Shown: positions 16,116 to 25,643 of the stretch, in pieces
Position numbering within the stretch: position 1 is the stretch's first letter
Layout: every line of letters begins with the position of its first letter
Assembly (NCBI RefSeq): GCF_000024345.1
Contig: NC_013729.1
Location: 186,001 to 250,000 of the forward strand
Direction of reading: 5' to 3'
DNA from: Kribbella flavida DSM 17836
GTDB taxonomy: Bacteria; Actinomycetota; Actinomycetes; Propionibacteriales; Kribbellaceae
Length of the DNA: 64,000 bases
Program-made: the position numbers and the translations under genes
The notes under the pieces: generated by a model
Databases searched by the model: none
The model's input: only the letters and a program-made list of their open reading frames with translations
What the model was told of the DNA's origin: nothing

Positions 16116-16868
16116 GTGTCCGGGAATGATCAGCCGTCGGTCGAGCAGCAGCGCGCGGTCGCCTGCGTGATTCCGGCCAAGGACGAGGCCGCGCGGATCG
16201 CCGCCACGGTGGACGCCGTGCGCAAGATCGTCGGCGTCGACCTGGTCGTGGTGGTCGACGACGGCTCCACCGACGGCACCAGCGAGGAGGCCGAGCGGGC
16301 CGGCGCCGTGGTCGTCCGGCACGAACGCAACCGGGGCAAGGCCGCGGCGATGGAGACCGGCGCCGCGGAGGTCGCCCGTCGCGACGGCGCCCGCCCGCGG
16401 CACCTGCTTTTCCTGGACGCCGACCTGACCGACACCGCGACCGGCGCCGAGCCGTTGATCGCCCCGGTGCAGGCCGGGCAGGCCGACATGACGATCGGCA
16501 CGCTGCCGGCCCAGGTCCGCGCCGACGGCAGCAAGGCCGGCGGTCACGGGTTCGTCGTCCGGCTCGCGCGGGACGGCATCGCGCTGGCGACCGGCTGGGC
16601 GCCGGAGCAGCCGCTGTCCGGTCAGCGGTGCCTGACCCGCGCGGCCTTCGACGCCGCGGTCCCGCTGGCGAGCGGCTTCGGGGTGGAGACCGCGCTCAGC
16701 ATCGACCTCGGCCGCAAGGGTTTTCGCATTCTCGAGGTGCCGATCGAGGTCCGGCACCGGGCCACCGGCACCGACTGGCGTGGCCAGTTGCACCGGGGCC
16801 GCCAGTTCCTGCACGTACGCCGTGCGCTGGCCGCCCGCAGCGCGCTGCCCCCGCGGAAGGCGCTATGA
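16116..16868 (+). CDS. Family 2 glycosyltransferase
   Basis: This 250-residue GT-A fold enzyme opens with VACVIPAKDEAARIAATVDAV and carries LVVVVDDGSTDGTSEEA and the metal-binding DxD as LLFLDADL (about residue 110). QRCLTRAAF near residue 170 corresponds to the acceptor-side region. A GTG start at 16116 is used. There are no membrane segments. The stop overlaps the ATG of a large membrane protein (ATGA), so the two probably work together in making a lipid-linked or cell-envelope glycan. The sugar donor is unknown. Confidence 0.88.
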   Translation: MSGNDQPSVEQQRAVACVIPAKDEAARIAATVDAVRKIVGVDLVVVVDDGSTDGTSEEAERAGAVVVRHERNRGKAAAMETGAAEVARRDGARPRHLLFLDADLTDTATGAEPLIAPVQAGQADMTIGTLPAQVRADGSKAGGHGFVVRLARDGIALATGWAPEQPLSGQRCLTRAAFDAAVPLASGFGVETALSIDLGRKGFRILEVPIEVRHRATGTDWRGQLHRGRQFLHVRRALAARSALPPRKAL

Positions 16869-18427
16869 GCACCGACCAGTCCACCGGCGAGCAGATCGCG
16901 CGCGCCGAGCGTGACGGCCGGCGCGCGGTCGGGTTGTACCTGGTCTCGGCCGCGCTGATCGTCGCCGTCGGGCTGCTGGGCCCGTCGGTGGTCGTGCTGA
17001 CGCTGACCAACCGGCACGCCTGGCTCCCGTCGTACTGGTTCGACGCCAAGCCGAACGACTGGCTGGTGTCGGTGATGATCTACGTCGCCATCCTGCTCGG
17101 CGGGTACGGCGTCTTCCTGGCGGCCCGGGCGCTGAAGAACGGCTGGGCCCCGCAGGTCCGCCGATTGGTTGCCCTAGGCATCGGTACGACGGCGGCGATC
17201 ACGCTGGTGCCGCCGATGGCCTCGGGCGACGTGCTCATCTACGCGGCGTACGGGCGGATCATGTCGCTCGGCGGCAACCCGTACACGACCGCACCGGCCG
17301 ACACCATCCGGCTCGGCTACGACTCGGTGATCGCTGCCACCGAACGGCCGTGGCAGGGCGCGCGCAGCGTCTACGGGCCGATCGCGACCTGGATCCAGTG
17401 GTTCTCCTCCTGGGTCGGCGGCGACTCGATGCAGCTGACCGTTTGGATGCTGCAGCTGACGGTCGCGGTCAGCCTCGTCGTCACCGGCCTGCTGCTGCTC
17501 AAGCTCGTCGGCCCCAACCCGGTCAACCGCCGTCGCGTGGTGATGCTCGGCCTGGCCAACCCGCTGATCCTGTGGACCGTGCTGGCCGGCGCGCACAACG
17601 ACGCGATCGCGGTGATGTTCGCGGTGGTCGCGCTGGTGCTCTTCCGCCGGCACGTCTTCGCCGCCGGCCTGATGCTCGGCGTCGCCGGCTGCACCAAGTT
17701 GTCGATCGGCCTGGTCGGCGTGGCGATGCTCTGGTCGCTGCGCGACGACCGGCGCCGGGCGCTCCAGTTCTGCGCCGGTGGCGCGATCGCGATGATCGGC
17801 CTGTACTCCGTGGTCGGGCTGCAGGCGTTCCAGCAGGCCCGGTCGCAGACGTCGTTCATCTCCACCGGCACGCCGCACAAGGTGATCTTCAGCTTGTTCG
17901 ACCTGTTCCTGCCCGGGCCGCTGGTCCGGACGGTGATCGGTGTCGCGGCCTGGATCGGGCTGGTGCTGGTCGCCATCCTGCTCTCGCAGGTGTTCCCGAA
18001 GTCGCTGGTCCCGCGGACCCATCCTGAGGACCGGACCCCCGACGCGATCCGCTACACCGCGATCTACGCGGTCGCCTGGCTGCTGACGGCGATGTACTCG
18101 CTGCCCTGGTACGACGTGATCGCCTGGATGGCGCTGGCCGCGGTGGCCGGCTCGAAGGTCGACAAGCTGATGGTGATCCGGACGACGATGCTCGCGATCG
18201 CCTACGTGCCCGGCCGCGATCCGAACGCCCGCCAGGTCGCCGCCTCCCTGTCGGACTCGCTGGAGTGGTTCAGCGCCCGGCTGCGGGACACCGTCGCCCC
18301 GGCGGTCGAGCTGGCCGTGCTGATCGGGCTGATCCTGTGGGCCCGGCGCGGCGGGGCCCAGTGGTGGCCGTACGACTGGCCGCGGCGCAAGGCCAAGGCG
18401 AAGTCCGAGCAAACCGTCAGCCAGTAG
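16865..18427 (+). CDS. Multi-pass membrane glycosyltransferase-like protein (GT87/MptB-type)
   Basis: The 520-residue integral membrane protein has about 11-13 hydrophobic segments and resembles polyprenol-phosphate-dependent mannosyltransferases of the GT-C class. Between TM segments 3 and 4 the sequence GDVLIYAAYGRIMSLGGNPYTTAP contains an acidic residue followed by a tyrosine-rich loop, as in MptA/MptB and GT87 proteins, and ARSVYGPIATWIQ is another conserved loop. The gene is translationally coupled to the GT2 gene upstream. I infer a role in envelope mannolipid or arabinan assembly; the exact linkage is not predictable. Confidence 0.72.
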   Translation: MSTDQSTGEQIARAERDGRRAVGLYLVSAALIVAVGLLGPSVVVLTLTNRHAWLPSYWFDAKPNDWLVSVMIYVAILLGGYGVFLAARALKNGWAPQVRRLVALGIGTTAAITLVPPMASGDVLIYAAYGRIMSLGGNPYTTAPADTIRLGYDSVIAATERPWQGARSVYGPIATWIQWFSSWVGGDSMQLTVWMLQLTVAVSLVVTGLLLLKLVGPNPVNRRRVVMLGLANPLILWTVLAGAHNDAIAVMFAVVALVLFRRHVFAAGLMLGVAGCTKLSIGLVGVAMLWSLRDDRRRALQFCAGGAIAMIGLYSVVGLQAFQQARSQTSFISTGTPHKVIFSLFDLFLPGPLVRTVIGVAAWIGLVLVAILLSQVFPKSLVPRTHPEDRTPDAIRYTAIYAVAWLLTAMYSLPWYDVIAWMALAAVAGSKVDKLMVIRTTMLAIAYVPGRDPNARQVAASLSDSLEWFSARLRDTVAPAVELAVLIGLILWARRGGAQWWPYDWPRRKAKAKSEQTVSQ

Positions 18428-18460
18428 CCGACGGCCTCCGGCCGCACTACTCTCGGCCGG

Positions 18461-18778
18461 ATGCACAAGCTGTCAGGCGCGGGCCAATACGCGGCCGCTG
18501 AGCCGAACCACTTCGCCGAGCACCTGCGGACCGAGTCGCTGTCGGTCGGCACGTACTCGATCCCGGCCGGTGGGGTGGACGACCAGGCGCCGCACCGCGA
18601 GGACGAGATCTACGTGGTGACGTCCGGCCGGGCCAGCATCGTGACGCCCGGTGGCGCCGAACCGGTCGGTCCCGGCGACGTGCTGTTCGTGCCCGCCGGG
18701 GAGCCGCACCACTTCGCCGAGGTCACCGAGGACCTCGCCCTGCTCGTCTTCTTCGCCCCGCCGTACTCCGGCCGCTGA
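18461..18778 (+). CDS. Single-domain cupin protein
   Basis: The 105-residue protein is a single cupin barrel. Motif 1 is seen as DQAPHREDEIYVVTSGRASI, with metal-type His and Glu residues, and motif 2 as PGDVLFVPAGEPHHFAEV (about residues 70-88). The chain is nearly all barrel. Such proteins range from dioxygenases to sugar isomerases and sensors; no function can be assigned. It follows the membrane glycosyltransferase by 33 bases and may share its transcript. Confidence 0.82.
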   Translation: MHKLSGAGQYAAAEPNHFAEHLRTESLSVGTYSIPAGGVDDQAPHREDEIYVVTSGRASIVTPGGAEPVGPGDVLFVPAGEPHHFAEVTEDLALLVFFAPPYSGR

Positions 18779-18842
18779 CGCATCCCAGCGTCCGGCGACC
18801 CTGGCGCTGTGGCCTCAGGACCGCCGGACGCCGCGAGGCTGG

Positions 18843-20138
18843 TCAGCCCCAGAGGTCGTGGCCGGCGGCGACGGCCTGGGCCAGCACCGACTTCACCGGT
18901 TTGCCGAGTGCGTTGGCCGCGGTGACCACGTCTTCGTACTCGGGCTGCACGTTGACCACCTGACCGCCGTACCGGGCGATCTTCACATGGATGGACTGGC
19001 CGCCGACCTCGACGCTGGCGAACTCGCGGTCCGCCGCGTGCTTGCGGATCGGGAACTCCCGCAGCCCGATCGCAGAGGTCTCGGTCAGGATCACGGCCCG
19101 GACCACCTCGGCGTTCGCGCTGCTGACCAGCACCGACAGGGTGTGCGCCGGGCGGCCCTTTTTCATCAGGATCGGGGTCAGCCAGGCGTCGGCCGCGCCG
19201 GCCTGCAACAGCCGGGAGAGCACCTGCGGCCAGATCCGCGGGTCGAGGTCGTCGACGTTGGTCTCGTAGACCAGTTCGGTCGCGGGAGCGCCGACGGACT
19301 CGCCGATCACCACCCGGAGGATGTTCGGTACCTCGACCGGGTCACGGCCGCCGGCGCCGACACCGGTCTGCAGGATCCGCAGCGGCGGCATCAGGCCGAA
19401 CTCGTCGGCCAGCGTGGCGAGCAGGGCGGCGCCGGTCGGCGTCGTCATCTCGTACGGCGCGGTGCCGCCGACCACCGGCGCTTCCGCCTCGGTCAGCAGA
19501 TGCAGGACGGCCGGGCCCGGGACCGGGATCCCGCCGTGCTGCCCGCGCACCTGGCGACCGCCGCCGAGCGCGATGGTCGACACCACGATCCGGTCCAGCT
19601 CGAGCGAGACCGACGCGGCCGCGACGCCGACGATGTCCGCGATCGCGTCCAGCGCCCCGACCTCGTGGAAGTGCACGGCGTCCGGCTGCACCCCGTGCGC
19701 CGCCGCCTCGGCCCGGGCCAGCCGGGCGAACGTGTCCAACGCCCGCTCCCGCACTGCGTCGTCCAGCCCCGCCGCCTCGATCACCCCCCGAACCTCGGCC
19801 CAGCTCCGAGTCCCACCACCACCGGACCCGCTGTGCACATGTCCGTGCCCCGCCCCGACCCCATGCCCGTGGCCGCCCTCCACGCCTTCGCCGTGCTCGG
19901 TGCCGGCGTAGGCGGCGTTCGGGTCGTTTTCGGGATGAGGCTCGTCGTGCACGTAGACCGATGCCTTGGTGGCGGCGATCTGGTGCCGGACGGCTGCCTC
20001 GACGCGGACCGACAGCGACGGGTCGACGGCGGAGACCGCCGCATTCACCACCGTCGGGTCCGCCCCGGCGTCCAGGAACGCCCCGAGCAGCATGTCGCCG
20101 GAGGCGCCGGCGGAGCAGTCGATCCAGGCGACTCTCAC
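18843..20138 (-). CDS. larC: Nickel-pincer cofactor biosynthesis protein LarC (nickel insertion)
   Basis: LarC inserts Ni(II) into pyridinium-3,5-bisthiocarboxylic acid mononucleotide to form the nickel-pincer cofactor. The 431-residue product opens VAWIDCSAGASGDMLLGAFLDAG and contains a His/Gly-rich segment (HGEGVEGGHGHGVGAGHGH, near residues 90-110) likely to bind nickel, then VHFHEVGALDAIADIVG and ETNVDDLDPRIWPQVL with the metal-binding C-terminal domain. It is one continuous frame, unlike lactobacilli where larC needs a ribosomal frameshift. The GTG start at 20138 overlaps the larB stop (GTGA). Confidence 0.92.
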   Translation of the reverse strand: MRVAWIDCSAGASGDMLLGAFLDAGADPTVVNAAVSAVDPSLSVRVEAAVRHQIAATKASVYVHDEPHPENDPNAAYAGTEHGEGVEGGHGHGVGAGHGHVHSGSGGGGTRSWAEVRGVIEAAGLDDAVRERALDTFARLARAEAAAHGVQPDAVHFHEVGALDAIADIVGVAAASVSLELDRIVVSTIALGGGRQVRGQHGGIPVPGPAVLHLLTEAEAPVVGGTAPYEMTTPTGAALLATLADEFGLMPPLRILQTGVGAGGRDPVEVPNILRVVIGESVGAPATELVYETNVDDLDPRIWPQVLSRLLQAGAADAWLTPILMKKGRPAHTLSVLVSSANAEVVRAVILTETSAIGLREFPIRKHAADREFASVEVGGQSIHVKIARYGGQVVNVQPEYEDVVTAANALGKPVKSVLAQAVAAGHDLWG

Positions 20139-20851
20139 GGGGACTTCACCTCGGCCGGCGCCGCGCGCCGAGCAACCCGCGCCGCGAAGACTGCGGCCCC
20201 GAAGCCGTTGTCGATGTTCACCACGGTCACCCCCGGCGCGCACGAGTTCAGCATCGCCAGCAAGGCGGCGAGCCCACCGAACGACGCCCCGTAGCCCACC
20301 GAGGTCGGTACGGCGACCAGCGGTACCCCGACCAGCCCGCCGACCACGCTGGGCAGCGCGCCCTCCATTCCGGCGACCACGATCAGGCAGTCCGCGACCG
20401 CGAGCCGCTCGCGTACGCCGAGCAGCCGGTGCAGCCCGGCCACGCCGACGTCGGTGATCAGGTCGACGCCCGCGCCGAAGACCTGCAGGGTCGTCGCGGC
20501 CTCGGCGGCGACCGGCGCGTCCGACGTACCGGCAGCGACGACGGCGACCGTGCCGCGCGCCGGCGGCGGCGTACCGAGCATCGCGGTCCGGCCGACCGGG
20601 TCGACGACCGCCTCGGGTAGCTCGGCGCCGACGACCTGCTGGGCCTCGGGCGTCAGGCGGGTGGCGAGCACGGCGCGGTCGGGGTGGGTGGCGTGCAGGG
20701 TGCGCAGCAGCTCCACGACCTGGGCGGGCGTCTTGCCGGCGCCGTAGACCACTTCCGCGTCGCCTGTGCGCTCCAACCGGTCGGTGTCGAGCCGGGCGTA
20801 ACCGAGGTCGTGCACGCCGGGCTGGGGTCCGGGGTCAGGCAGATGAGTCAC
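20135..20851 (-). CDS. larB: Nickel-pincer cofactor biosynthesis protein LarB
   Basis: LarB (about 238 residues) carboxylates and hydrolyses nicotinic acid adenine dinucleotide to pyridinium-3,5-biscarboxylic acid mononucleotide. The C-terminal half resembles PurE: VAVVAAGTSDAPVAAEA, DVGVAGLHRLL, CLIVVAGMEGALPSVVGGLV and VPTSVGYGASFGGLAALLAML. The N-terminal domain has LDTDRLERTGDAEVVYGAGKT, conserved in LarB. It is coupled to larC. LarE (sulfur insertion) and a LarA-type racemase are not in the window, so the cofactor user is encoded elsewhere. Confidence 0.93.
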   Translation of the reverse strand: MTHLPDPGPQPGVHDLGYARLDTDRLERTGDAEVVYGAGKTPAQVVELLRTLHATHPDRAVLATRLTPEAQQVVGAELPEAVVDPVGRTAMLGTPPPARGTVAVVAAGTSDAPVAAEAATTLQVFGAGVDLITDVGVAGLHRLLGVRERLAVADCLIVVAGMEGALPSVVGGLVGVPLVAVPTSVGYGASFGGLAALLAMLNSCAPGVTVVNIDNGFGAAVFAARVARRAAPAEVKSP

Positions 20852-20958
20852 GTCGTGAATCTACGTGGCGGTGCCGGGATCCGCAGATTCGAGGTTGTCC
20901 CGCGCCGACGTCGGCCACGCTCAGCAACGACCGGTCACTCAAGGGTTAGGCTCCGGAC

Positions 20959-21732
20959 GTGTCTTCGACGTTAGCCGGTGCCTTCGCGCTCGTGGCCCTG
21001 TTCGTGGCGGTGCTCGCCCTCGTGTTCGCCATCCAGGCGCTGCGCGGGCAACTGCGAGCTGCCAAGGAGACCGCGAAGGAGCCCGAGGTGCTGCCGCCGA
21101 CTCCGCCGTTGCCGGAGCCCAAGCCGGGCACGGTCGGCGCGGAGCTGCACCGGCTCGGCCACGAACTGGCGGAGGCCCGCGCGGAGTTGCGCCGGACGCT
21201 GCAGCACCTGGCCGTCGTTCGGTACGACGCCTTCGGCGACATGGGCGGCCGGCTGTCCTGGTCGGTCGCGCTGCTGGACGACAACGGCGACGGGGTGGTG
21301 CTGACCTCGATCAACAGCCGCAACGACGCCCGCTCCTACGCCAAGGAGGTGCGGGCCTTCGCGAGCGACGTCAAGCTGTCGCCCGAGGAGGAGCAAGCGC
21401 TCGAAACCCTGCGCACCCAGGCCGCCGCCGCACGGGCCCAGGCCCCCGCCGCGCCTGCTCAAGCCAGCACCCAGCCTGCTCAGGCCCCCGCCGCTGCGCA
21501 GGCCAACACCCCACCTGCCCCGGCAACCACTGCGCCTGTTCAGGCCGCAGCAGCGCCTGCCCAGGCCAAGGCAGCACCGCCGCAGGCCGCCGCCGCGCCC
21601 GCTCCGGCCCCCGCCGGATCGGCCCCGGCCTCGGCCCCCGCCGGATCGGCCCCGGCCCCGGCCCCGGCCCCGGCCGCATCAGCCCCGGCCGCACCCGCGC
21701 AGCCCGCCGCTCAGGAAGCCGCCCAGCGCTGA
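20959..21732 (+). CDS. DUF4446 family membrane-anchored protein with Ala/Pro-rich tail
   Basis: The 257-residue protein has one N-terminal membrane helix (about residues 5-27), a short linker and coiled segment (ELHRLGHELAEARAELRRTLQHL), then the DUF4446 core RYDAFGDMGGRLSWSVALLDDNGDGVVLTSINSR and LSPEEEQAL. From about residue 155 to the end it is a low-complexity tail of Ala, Pro and Gln repeats that is not part of the family domain. The GTG start is at 20959. The function of DUF4446 is unknown; the topology puts the domain next to the membrane, probably in the cytoplasm. Confidence 0.82.
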   Translation: MSSTLAGAFALVALFVAVLALVFAIQALRGQLRAAKETAKEPEVLPPTPPLPEPKPGTVGAELHRLGHELAEARAELRRTLQHLAVVRYDAFGDMGGRLSWSVALLDDNGDGVVLTSINSRNDARSYAKEVRAFASDVKLSPEEEQALETLRTQAAAARAQAPAAPAQASTQPAQAPAAAQANTPPAPATTAPVQAAAAPAQAKAAPPQAAAAPAPAPAGSAPASAPAGSAPAPAPAPAASAPAAPAQPAAQEAAQR

Positions 21733-21742
21733 CCTCACCGGG

Positions 21743-23332
21743 TCAGCGGCGCTTCGGCACCCGGACGACGAGCGTGCCCGGCTCCACCTCGGCGACCAGC
21801 GACCGGCCGGGGCCGATCCCGTCGCCGTCGAGCTGACGCTGGACGTCGGCCGCCGCGGTGATCTCCACCTTCCGCCCGGTCCGCCGCTCGAGGTACATGT
21901 CGGTCCGTTTGGTCCGCGTCATCACCCGCCAGAACAGCACCGGCCACTGCGTCACCCGCCGGGGCGCGATCACCACGACGTCGAGCAACCCGTCGTCCGG
22001 CCGCGCGTCCGGCAGCAGCGGGATGTTCGCCTGCAGCATGCCGACGTTGCCGATCACCACGGTCCGGACCCGGCGCTCGAACGGCTCCTCGTCGTCCAGC
22101 GCGATCCGGACCTTCACCGACGGGTGGTTGAAGTTCCGCGCCGCCGACACCAGGTACGCCGTCCAGCCGAGCTGGGCCTTGAGCTGTGCCGGGGCGCCGG
22201 TGATGATCGCGGCGTCCAGCCCGAGCCCGGCCATCACCGCGAACCGGTCGGTGTCCAGCCCGTCGCCGTGCACCTTGACCAGGTCGATCCGGCGGTCCCG
22301 GCCGTCCAGGATGCGCTCCAGCGCGTCGTCCAGGTCGAGCGGGATGTGCAGGTTGCGGGCGAGCAGGTTGCCGGTGCCGGCCGGGATCACCCCGACCGGG
22401 ATCCCGGTCCGCGACAGCGCCGCGGTGACCACCCGGACGGTGCCGTCGCCGCCCGCGACCAGGACCAGGTCCGACTCGTTCTCGATCGCGCGTTTGGCCA
22501 TCGCGTTGCCGGCGTCGTCCTCGCGGGTCTCCAGCCACAGCGGGTCGTCGAAGCCGCGCACCGCCAGCGCCCGGTCGACCTTGCGCCGGAACGCCACGCC
22601 GTCGCCGACCTTGATCGGGTTGACGATCACGGCGGCCCGGGGCGGGGGCTCGCCCGGGATCTCCGGGCTGGTCCGGCGGCGACGGCGGCGCAGCCCGGGA
22701 CGCAGCCCGAAGCCGATCGAGGTGGCGGTCAGGATCGCCAGCCCGAGCGCCCAGCCGCCGACCACGTCGGACACGTAGTGCACGTTCAGGAAGATCCGGT
22801 CGGCGGACGCGAGCAGCACCGCCGCGATCGCCGGCAGCATCACCAGCACCCGGTACCGGCGCCGCCAGCCCCGCACCGAGGGCAGGACCACGCCGAGCGC
22901 GCCGGCCATCACGAACGCCGCGGCGGCATGCCCGGACACGTACGAGAAGGTCTCGATCTGCACCAGCATGCTGTCCGGGCGCGGGCGGTCGAAGGTGTGC
23001 TTCACCGCCTGGACCAGGCCCAGCTCAGCCCCGGCGGAGACCACCAGCCAGACCGTCAGCAGCCTGGCCCGGCGGTGCCACAGGTAGATCGCGACGCCGA
23101 GGATGAGCACGCGCGACGTCCACGGCAGGATCACCGCGCCCATCACCTGCCACAGGTCCACCCAGCCCGGCCGCGAGGCGCCGTACGCCGCGGCGCGGTC
23201 GGAGACCGACAGGTCCCAGCGGCGCAGCGGAGGCCAGTTCTGGAAGACCAGCAGGGTGACGACGGTGAAGGGCAGCGCACCCAGCACGACCGTGACGGCA
23301 CGGCCGAGGTGACTGGGTGGATGGTGGTTCAT
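21743..23332 (-). CDS. Fusion of PAP2-type lipid phosphatase and diacylglycerol-kinase-like domain
   Basis: The 529-residue protein joins two lipid enzymes. Residues 1-215 form a six-helix PAP2 phosphatase with the motifs KHTFDRPRP, SYVSGHAAAAF and NVHYVSDVVGGW. Residues 230-529 form a DAGK/YegS catalytic domain with NPIKVG, LVAGGDGTVRVV and GTGNLLARNLHIP. PAP2 enzymes dephosphorylate phosphatidic acid or undecaprenyl pyrophosphate, whereas DAGK domains phosphorylate diacylglycerol or related lipids, so opposite reactions sit on one chain. Fusions of this kind are known in actinobacteria. The gene is divergent from serS. Confidence 0.9.
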   Translation of the reverse strand: MNHHPPSHLGRAVTVVLGALPFTVVTLLVFQNWPPLRRWDLSVSDRAAAYGASRPGWVDLWQVMGAVILPWTSRVLILGVAIYLWHRRARLLTVWLVVSAGAELGLVQAVKHTFDRPRPDSMLVQIETFSYVSGHAAAAFVMAGALGVVLPSVRGWRRRYRVLVMLPAIAAVLLASADRIFLNVHYVSDVVGGWALGLAILTATSIGFGLRPGLRRRRRRTSPEIPGEPPPRAAVIVNPIKVGDGVAFRRKVDRALAVRGFDDPLWLETREDDAGNAMAKRAIENESDLVLVAGGDGTVRVVTAALSRTGIPVGVIPAGTGNLLARNLHIPLDLDDALERILDGRDRRIDLVKVHGDGLDTDRFAVMAGLGLDAAIITGAPAQLKAQLGWTAYLVSAARNFNHPSVKVRIALDDEEPFERRVRTVVIGNVGMLQANIPLLPDARPDDGLLDVVVIAPRRVTQWPVLFWRVMTRTKRTDMYLERRTGRKVEITAAADVQRQLDGDGIGPGRSLVAEVEPGTLVVRVPKRR

Positions 23333-23437
23333 CGCCCCTCTGCTACCCCCTCGAAGATTCCCGGCCGTCCGGCTGGTGCAAGCTCATCATCCCGAATAAA
23401 ATTCCGCGCCTTCGACACACCCCGATAATGTGTGCGT

Positions 23438-24712
23438 GTGATCGATGCCAAACTGCTCCGTGACAACCCCGATGTCGTCCGCGCGGCCCTGACCAAGCGC
23501 GGCGAGAGTCCGGCCCGGGTCGACGAGATCCTGGTCGCCGACGGGGAGCGTCGATCGTCGATCGCCGCCTTCGAGGCGCTGCGGGCCGAGCAGAAGGGCC
23601 TCGGCAAGCAGGTCGCGCAGGCCAAGGGCGACGAGCGCGCCGCGCTGCTGGAGCGGACCAAGGCGCTGGCGGCCGAGGTGAAGGCCCACGAGGCGACCGC
23701 GAACGAGGCGGAGCGCCGCTTCGACCAGCTCTCCCGTGCCCTGCCGAACCTGGTCTCCGACGAGGCGCCGGTCGGCGGCGAGAGCGACTACGTGGTGGTG
23801 GAGGAGATCGGCAAGCCGCGCGACTTCGCCGCCGAGGGCTTCGAGCCGCGCGACCACCTGGAGCTCGGCGAGCTGCTCGGCGCGATCGACATGGAGCGCG
23901 GCGCGAAGGTGTCCGGCGCCCGGTTCTACTTCCTCAAGGGTGTCGGCGCCCAGCTCCAGCTCGGCATGCTGCAGCTGGCGATCAACCAGGCGGTGGAGTA
24001 CGGCTTCACCCCGATGATCACGCCCACTCTGGTCAAGCCCGAGGTGATGGACGGCACCGGGTACCTGAACGCCCACGACGACGTCTACCGGCTGCAGGAG
24101 CCCGAGCTCTACCTGGTCGGGACGTCGGAGGTGTCGCTGGCCGGCTACCACATGGACGAGATCCTCGACCTGTCCGGCGGCCCGGTGCGGTACGCCGGGT
24201 GGTCGTCCTGCTACCGCCGCGAGGCCGGCTCGTACGGGAAGGACACCCGCGGGATCATTCGTGTCCACCAGTTCGACAAGGTGGAGATGTTCTCCTACTG
24301 CAGCCTCGAGGACGCCGAGGCGGAGCACCAGCGGCTGCTGGGCTGGGAGAAGGAGATGCTCGACAAGATGGAGCTGGCCTACCGGGTGATCGACACCGCG
24401 ACCGGCGACCTGGGCGCCTCGGCGTACCGGAAGTTCGACTGCGAGGCGTGGGTGCCGACCCAGGGCGCCTACCGCGAGCTCACCTCGACGTCGAACACGA
24501 CCGACTACCAGGCCCGCCGGCTGAACATCCGGCACCGTGACGCCGAGGGCAGGACCCGGCACGTCGCCACGCTGAACGGCACGCTCGCCACCACCCGGTG
24601 GATCGTGGCGATCCTGGAGACGCACCAGCTGCCCGACGGCTCGGTCCGGGTCCCGGCCGCGCTGCGCCCGTACGTCGGCGGCCGCGAGGTCCTCGAACCG
24701 GCCCGCGGATGA
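23438..24712 (+). CDS. serS: Seryl-tRNA synthetase
   Basis: The 424-residue class II enzyme charges tRNA-Ser. Residues 1-110 form the long antiparallel coiled-coil tRNA-binding arm. The catalytic domain carries [14 protein letters not shown], motif 2 [27 protein letters not shown] (given in parts: [15 protein letters not shown] and HQFDKVEMF) and motif 3 [20 protein letters not shown] 23438 gives the family start [14 protein letters not shown] 23432 would add two residues. A GATAAT hexamer at 23424-23429 may be the -10 of a nearly leaderless transcript. It overlaps the following HAD gene by ATGA. Confidence 0.97.
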   Translation: MIDAKLLRDNPDVVRAALTKRGESPARVDEILVADGERRSSIAAFEALRAEQKGLGKQVAQAKGDERAALLERTKALAAEVKAHEATANEAERRFDQLSRALPNLVSDEAPVGGESDYVVVEEIGKPRDFAAEGFEPRDHLELGELLGAIDMERGAKVSGARFYFLKGVGAQLQLGMLQLAINQAVEYGFTPMITPTLVKPEVMDGTGYLNAHDDVYRLQEPELYLVGTSEVSLAGYHMDEILDLSGGPVRYAGWSSCYRREAGSYGKDTRGIIRVHQFDKVEMFSYCSLEDAEAEHQRLLGWEKEMLDKMELAYRVIDTATGDLGASAYRKFDCEAWVPTQGAYRELTSTSNTTDYQARRLNIRHRDAEGRTRHVATLNGTLATTRWIVAILETHQLPDGSVRVPAALRPYVGGREVLEPARG

Positions 24713-25500
24713 CGGACGACTGGCGGCCGCGGGCGATCGCGCTCGACATCGACGGCACTCTCGTCGACCACGACGAACGCATCTCGACGGCGGTGGTCGA
24801 CGCGGTCCGCCGTGCCGCCGCGCAGGTCCCGGTGATCCTGGCCACCGGCCGGTCCTGGCAGTCCACCCGGCCAATCGCCGAACTGCTCGGTCTGCCGGAC
24901 GGATTCGTTGTCGTGAGCAACGGCGCGATGACGATCGGTTACCCCGGTGGTGAGGTGGTCGACGAGCGCACCTTCGACCCGTCGACGGTGATCGCCTCGG
25001 TGCGCGAGCACGCGCCGAACGCCCGGATGGCGGTCGAGGAGCACGACTTCGGCTACCGCGTCACCGCGCCGTTCCCGGACGGCGACCTCGGCGACGGCAC
25101 CGCGATCCGGGTGGTCTCCGACGAGCAGCTCGCGCCGGAGCCGGTGACCCGGCTGATCATCCGTGACCCGGAGCAGTCGGAGGCGGACTTCGTCGAGCTG
25201 GCCGAACGCCTCGGCCTGCACGGGGTCAGCTACTTCGTCGGCTGGACGGCCTGGCTGGACATCGCGCCCGAGGGCGTCGACAAGAGCACCGGCCTGAAGG
25301 TCGCGCTGGCCCAGTTCGGCCTGGAGGCGGACGGTCTGCTGGCGATGGGCGACGGCCGCAACGACATCGAGATGCTGACGTACGCCGGCCTCGGCGTCGC
25401 GATGGGCGCCGCCCCGGACGAGGTGAAGGCCGCGGCCGACGAGGTCACCAAGACGGTCCAGGACGACGGCGTCGCCGCGGTGCTGAACCGCTGGTTCTGA
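24709..25500 (+). CDS. HAD-superfamily (Cof-type) sugar/nucleotide phosphatase
   Basis: The 263-residue phosphatase has HAD motif [17 protein letters not shown] (nucleophile Asp and acid/base Asp at about 12-14), motif [14 protein letters not shown], the C2B cap, then Lys in [12 protein letters not shown] and motif [14 protein letters not shown] near residue 215. The layout matches the Cof/YbiV class IIB phosphatases that act on phosphosugars or pyridoxal phosphate; the substrate is unknown. It is translationally coupled to serS, a pairing common in actinobacteria. Confidence 0.92.
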   Translation: MTDDWRPRAIALDIDGTLVDHDERISTAVVDAVRRAAAQVPVILATGRSWQSTRPIAELLGLPDGFVVVSNGAMTIGYPGGEVVDERTFDPSTVIASVREHAPNARMAVEEHDFGYRVTAPFPDGDLGDGTAIRVVSDEQLAPEPVTRLIIRDPEQSEADFVELAERLGLHGVSYFVGWTAWLDIAPEGVDKSTGLKVALAQFGLEADGLLAMGDGRNDIEMLTYAGLGVAMGAAPDEVKAAADEVTKTVQDDGVAAVLNRWF

Positions 25501-25560
25501 CCGACGGGCGGTCTGTCAAGCCTTTTTCTGCTGGTCGAACACTTGACCACGGCAACCACA

Positions 25561-25598
25561 AGGCCCGGAACCCCTGCTGGCGCAGGTGTTCCGGGCCT
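25561..25598. terminator. Bidirectional terminator between HAD and whiB genes
   Basis: A 17-bp stem with one mismatch pairs AGGCCCGGAACCCCTGC with GCAGGTGTTCCGGGCCT around the loop TGGC. It lies between convergent genes. Confidence 0.85.
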
Positions 25599-25643
25599 CG
25601 GTGTACGTCGAGCCGATCGACCGCTGGCGGGCCGAGGATCGGA

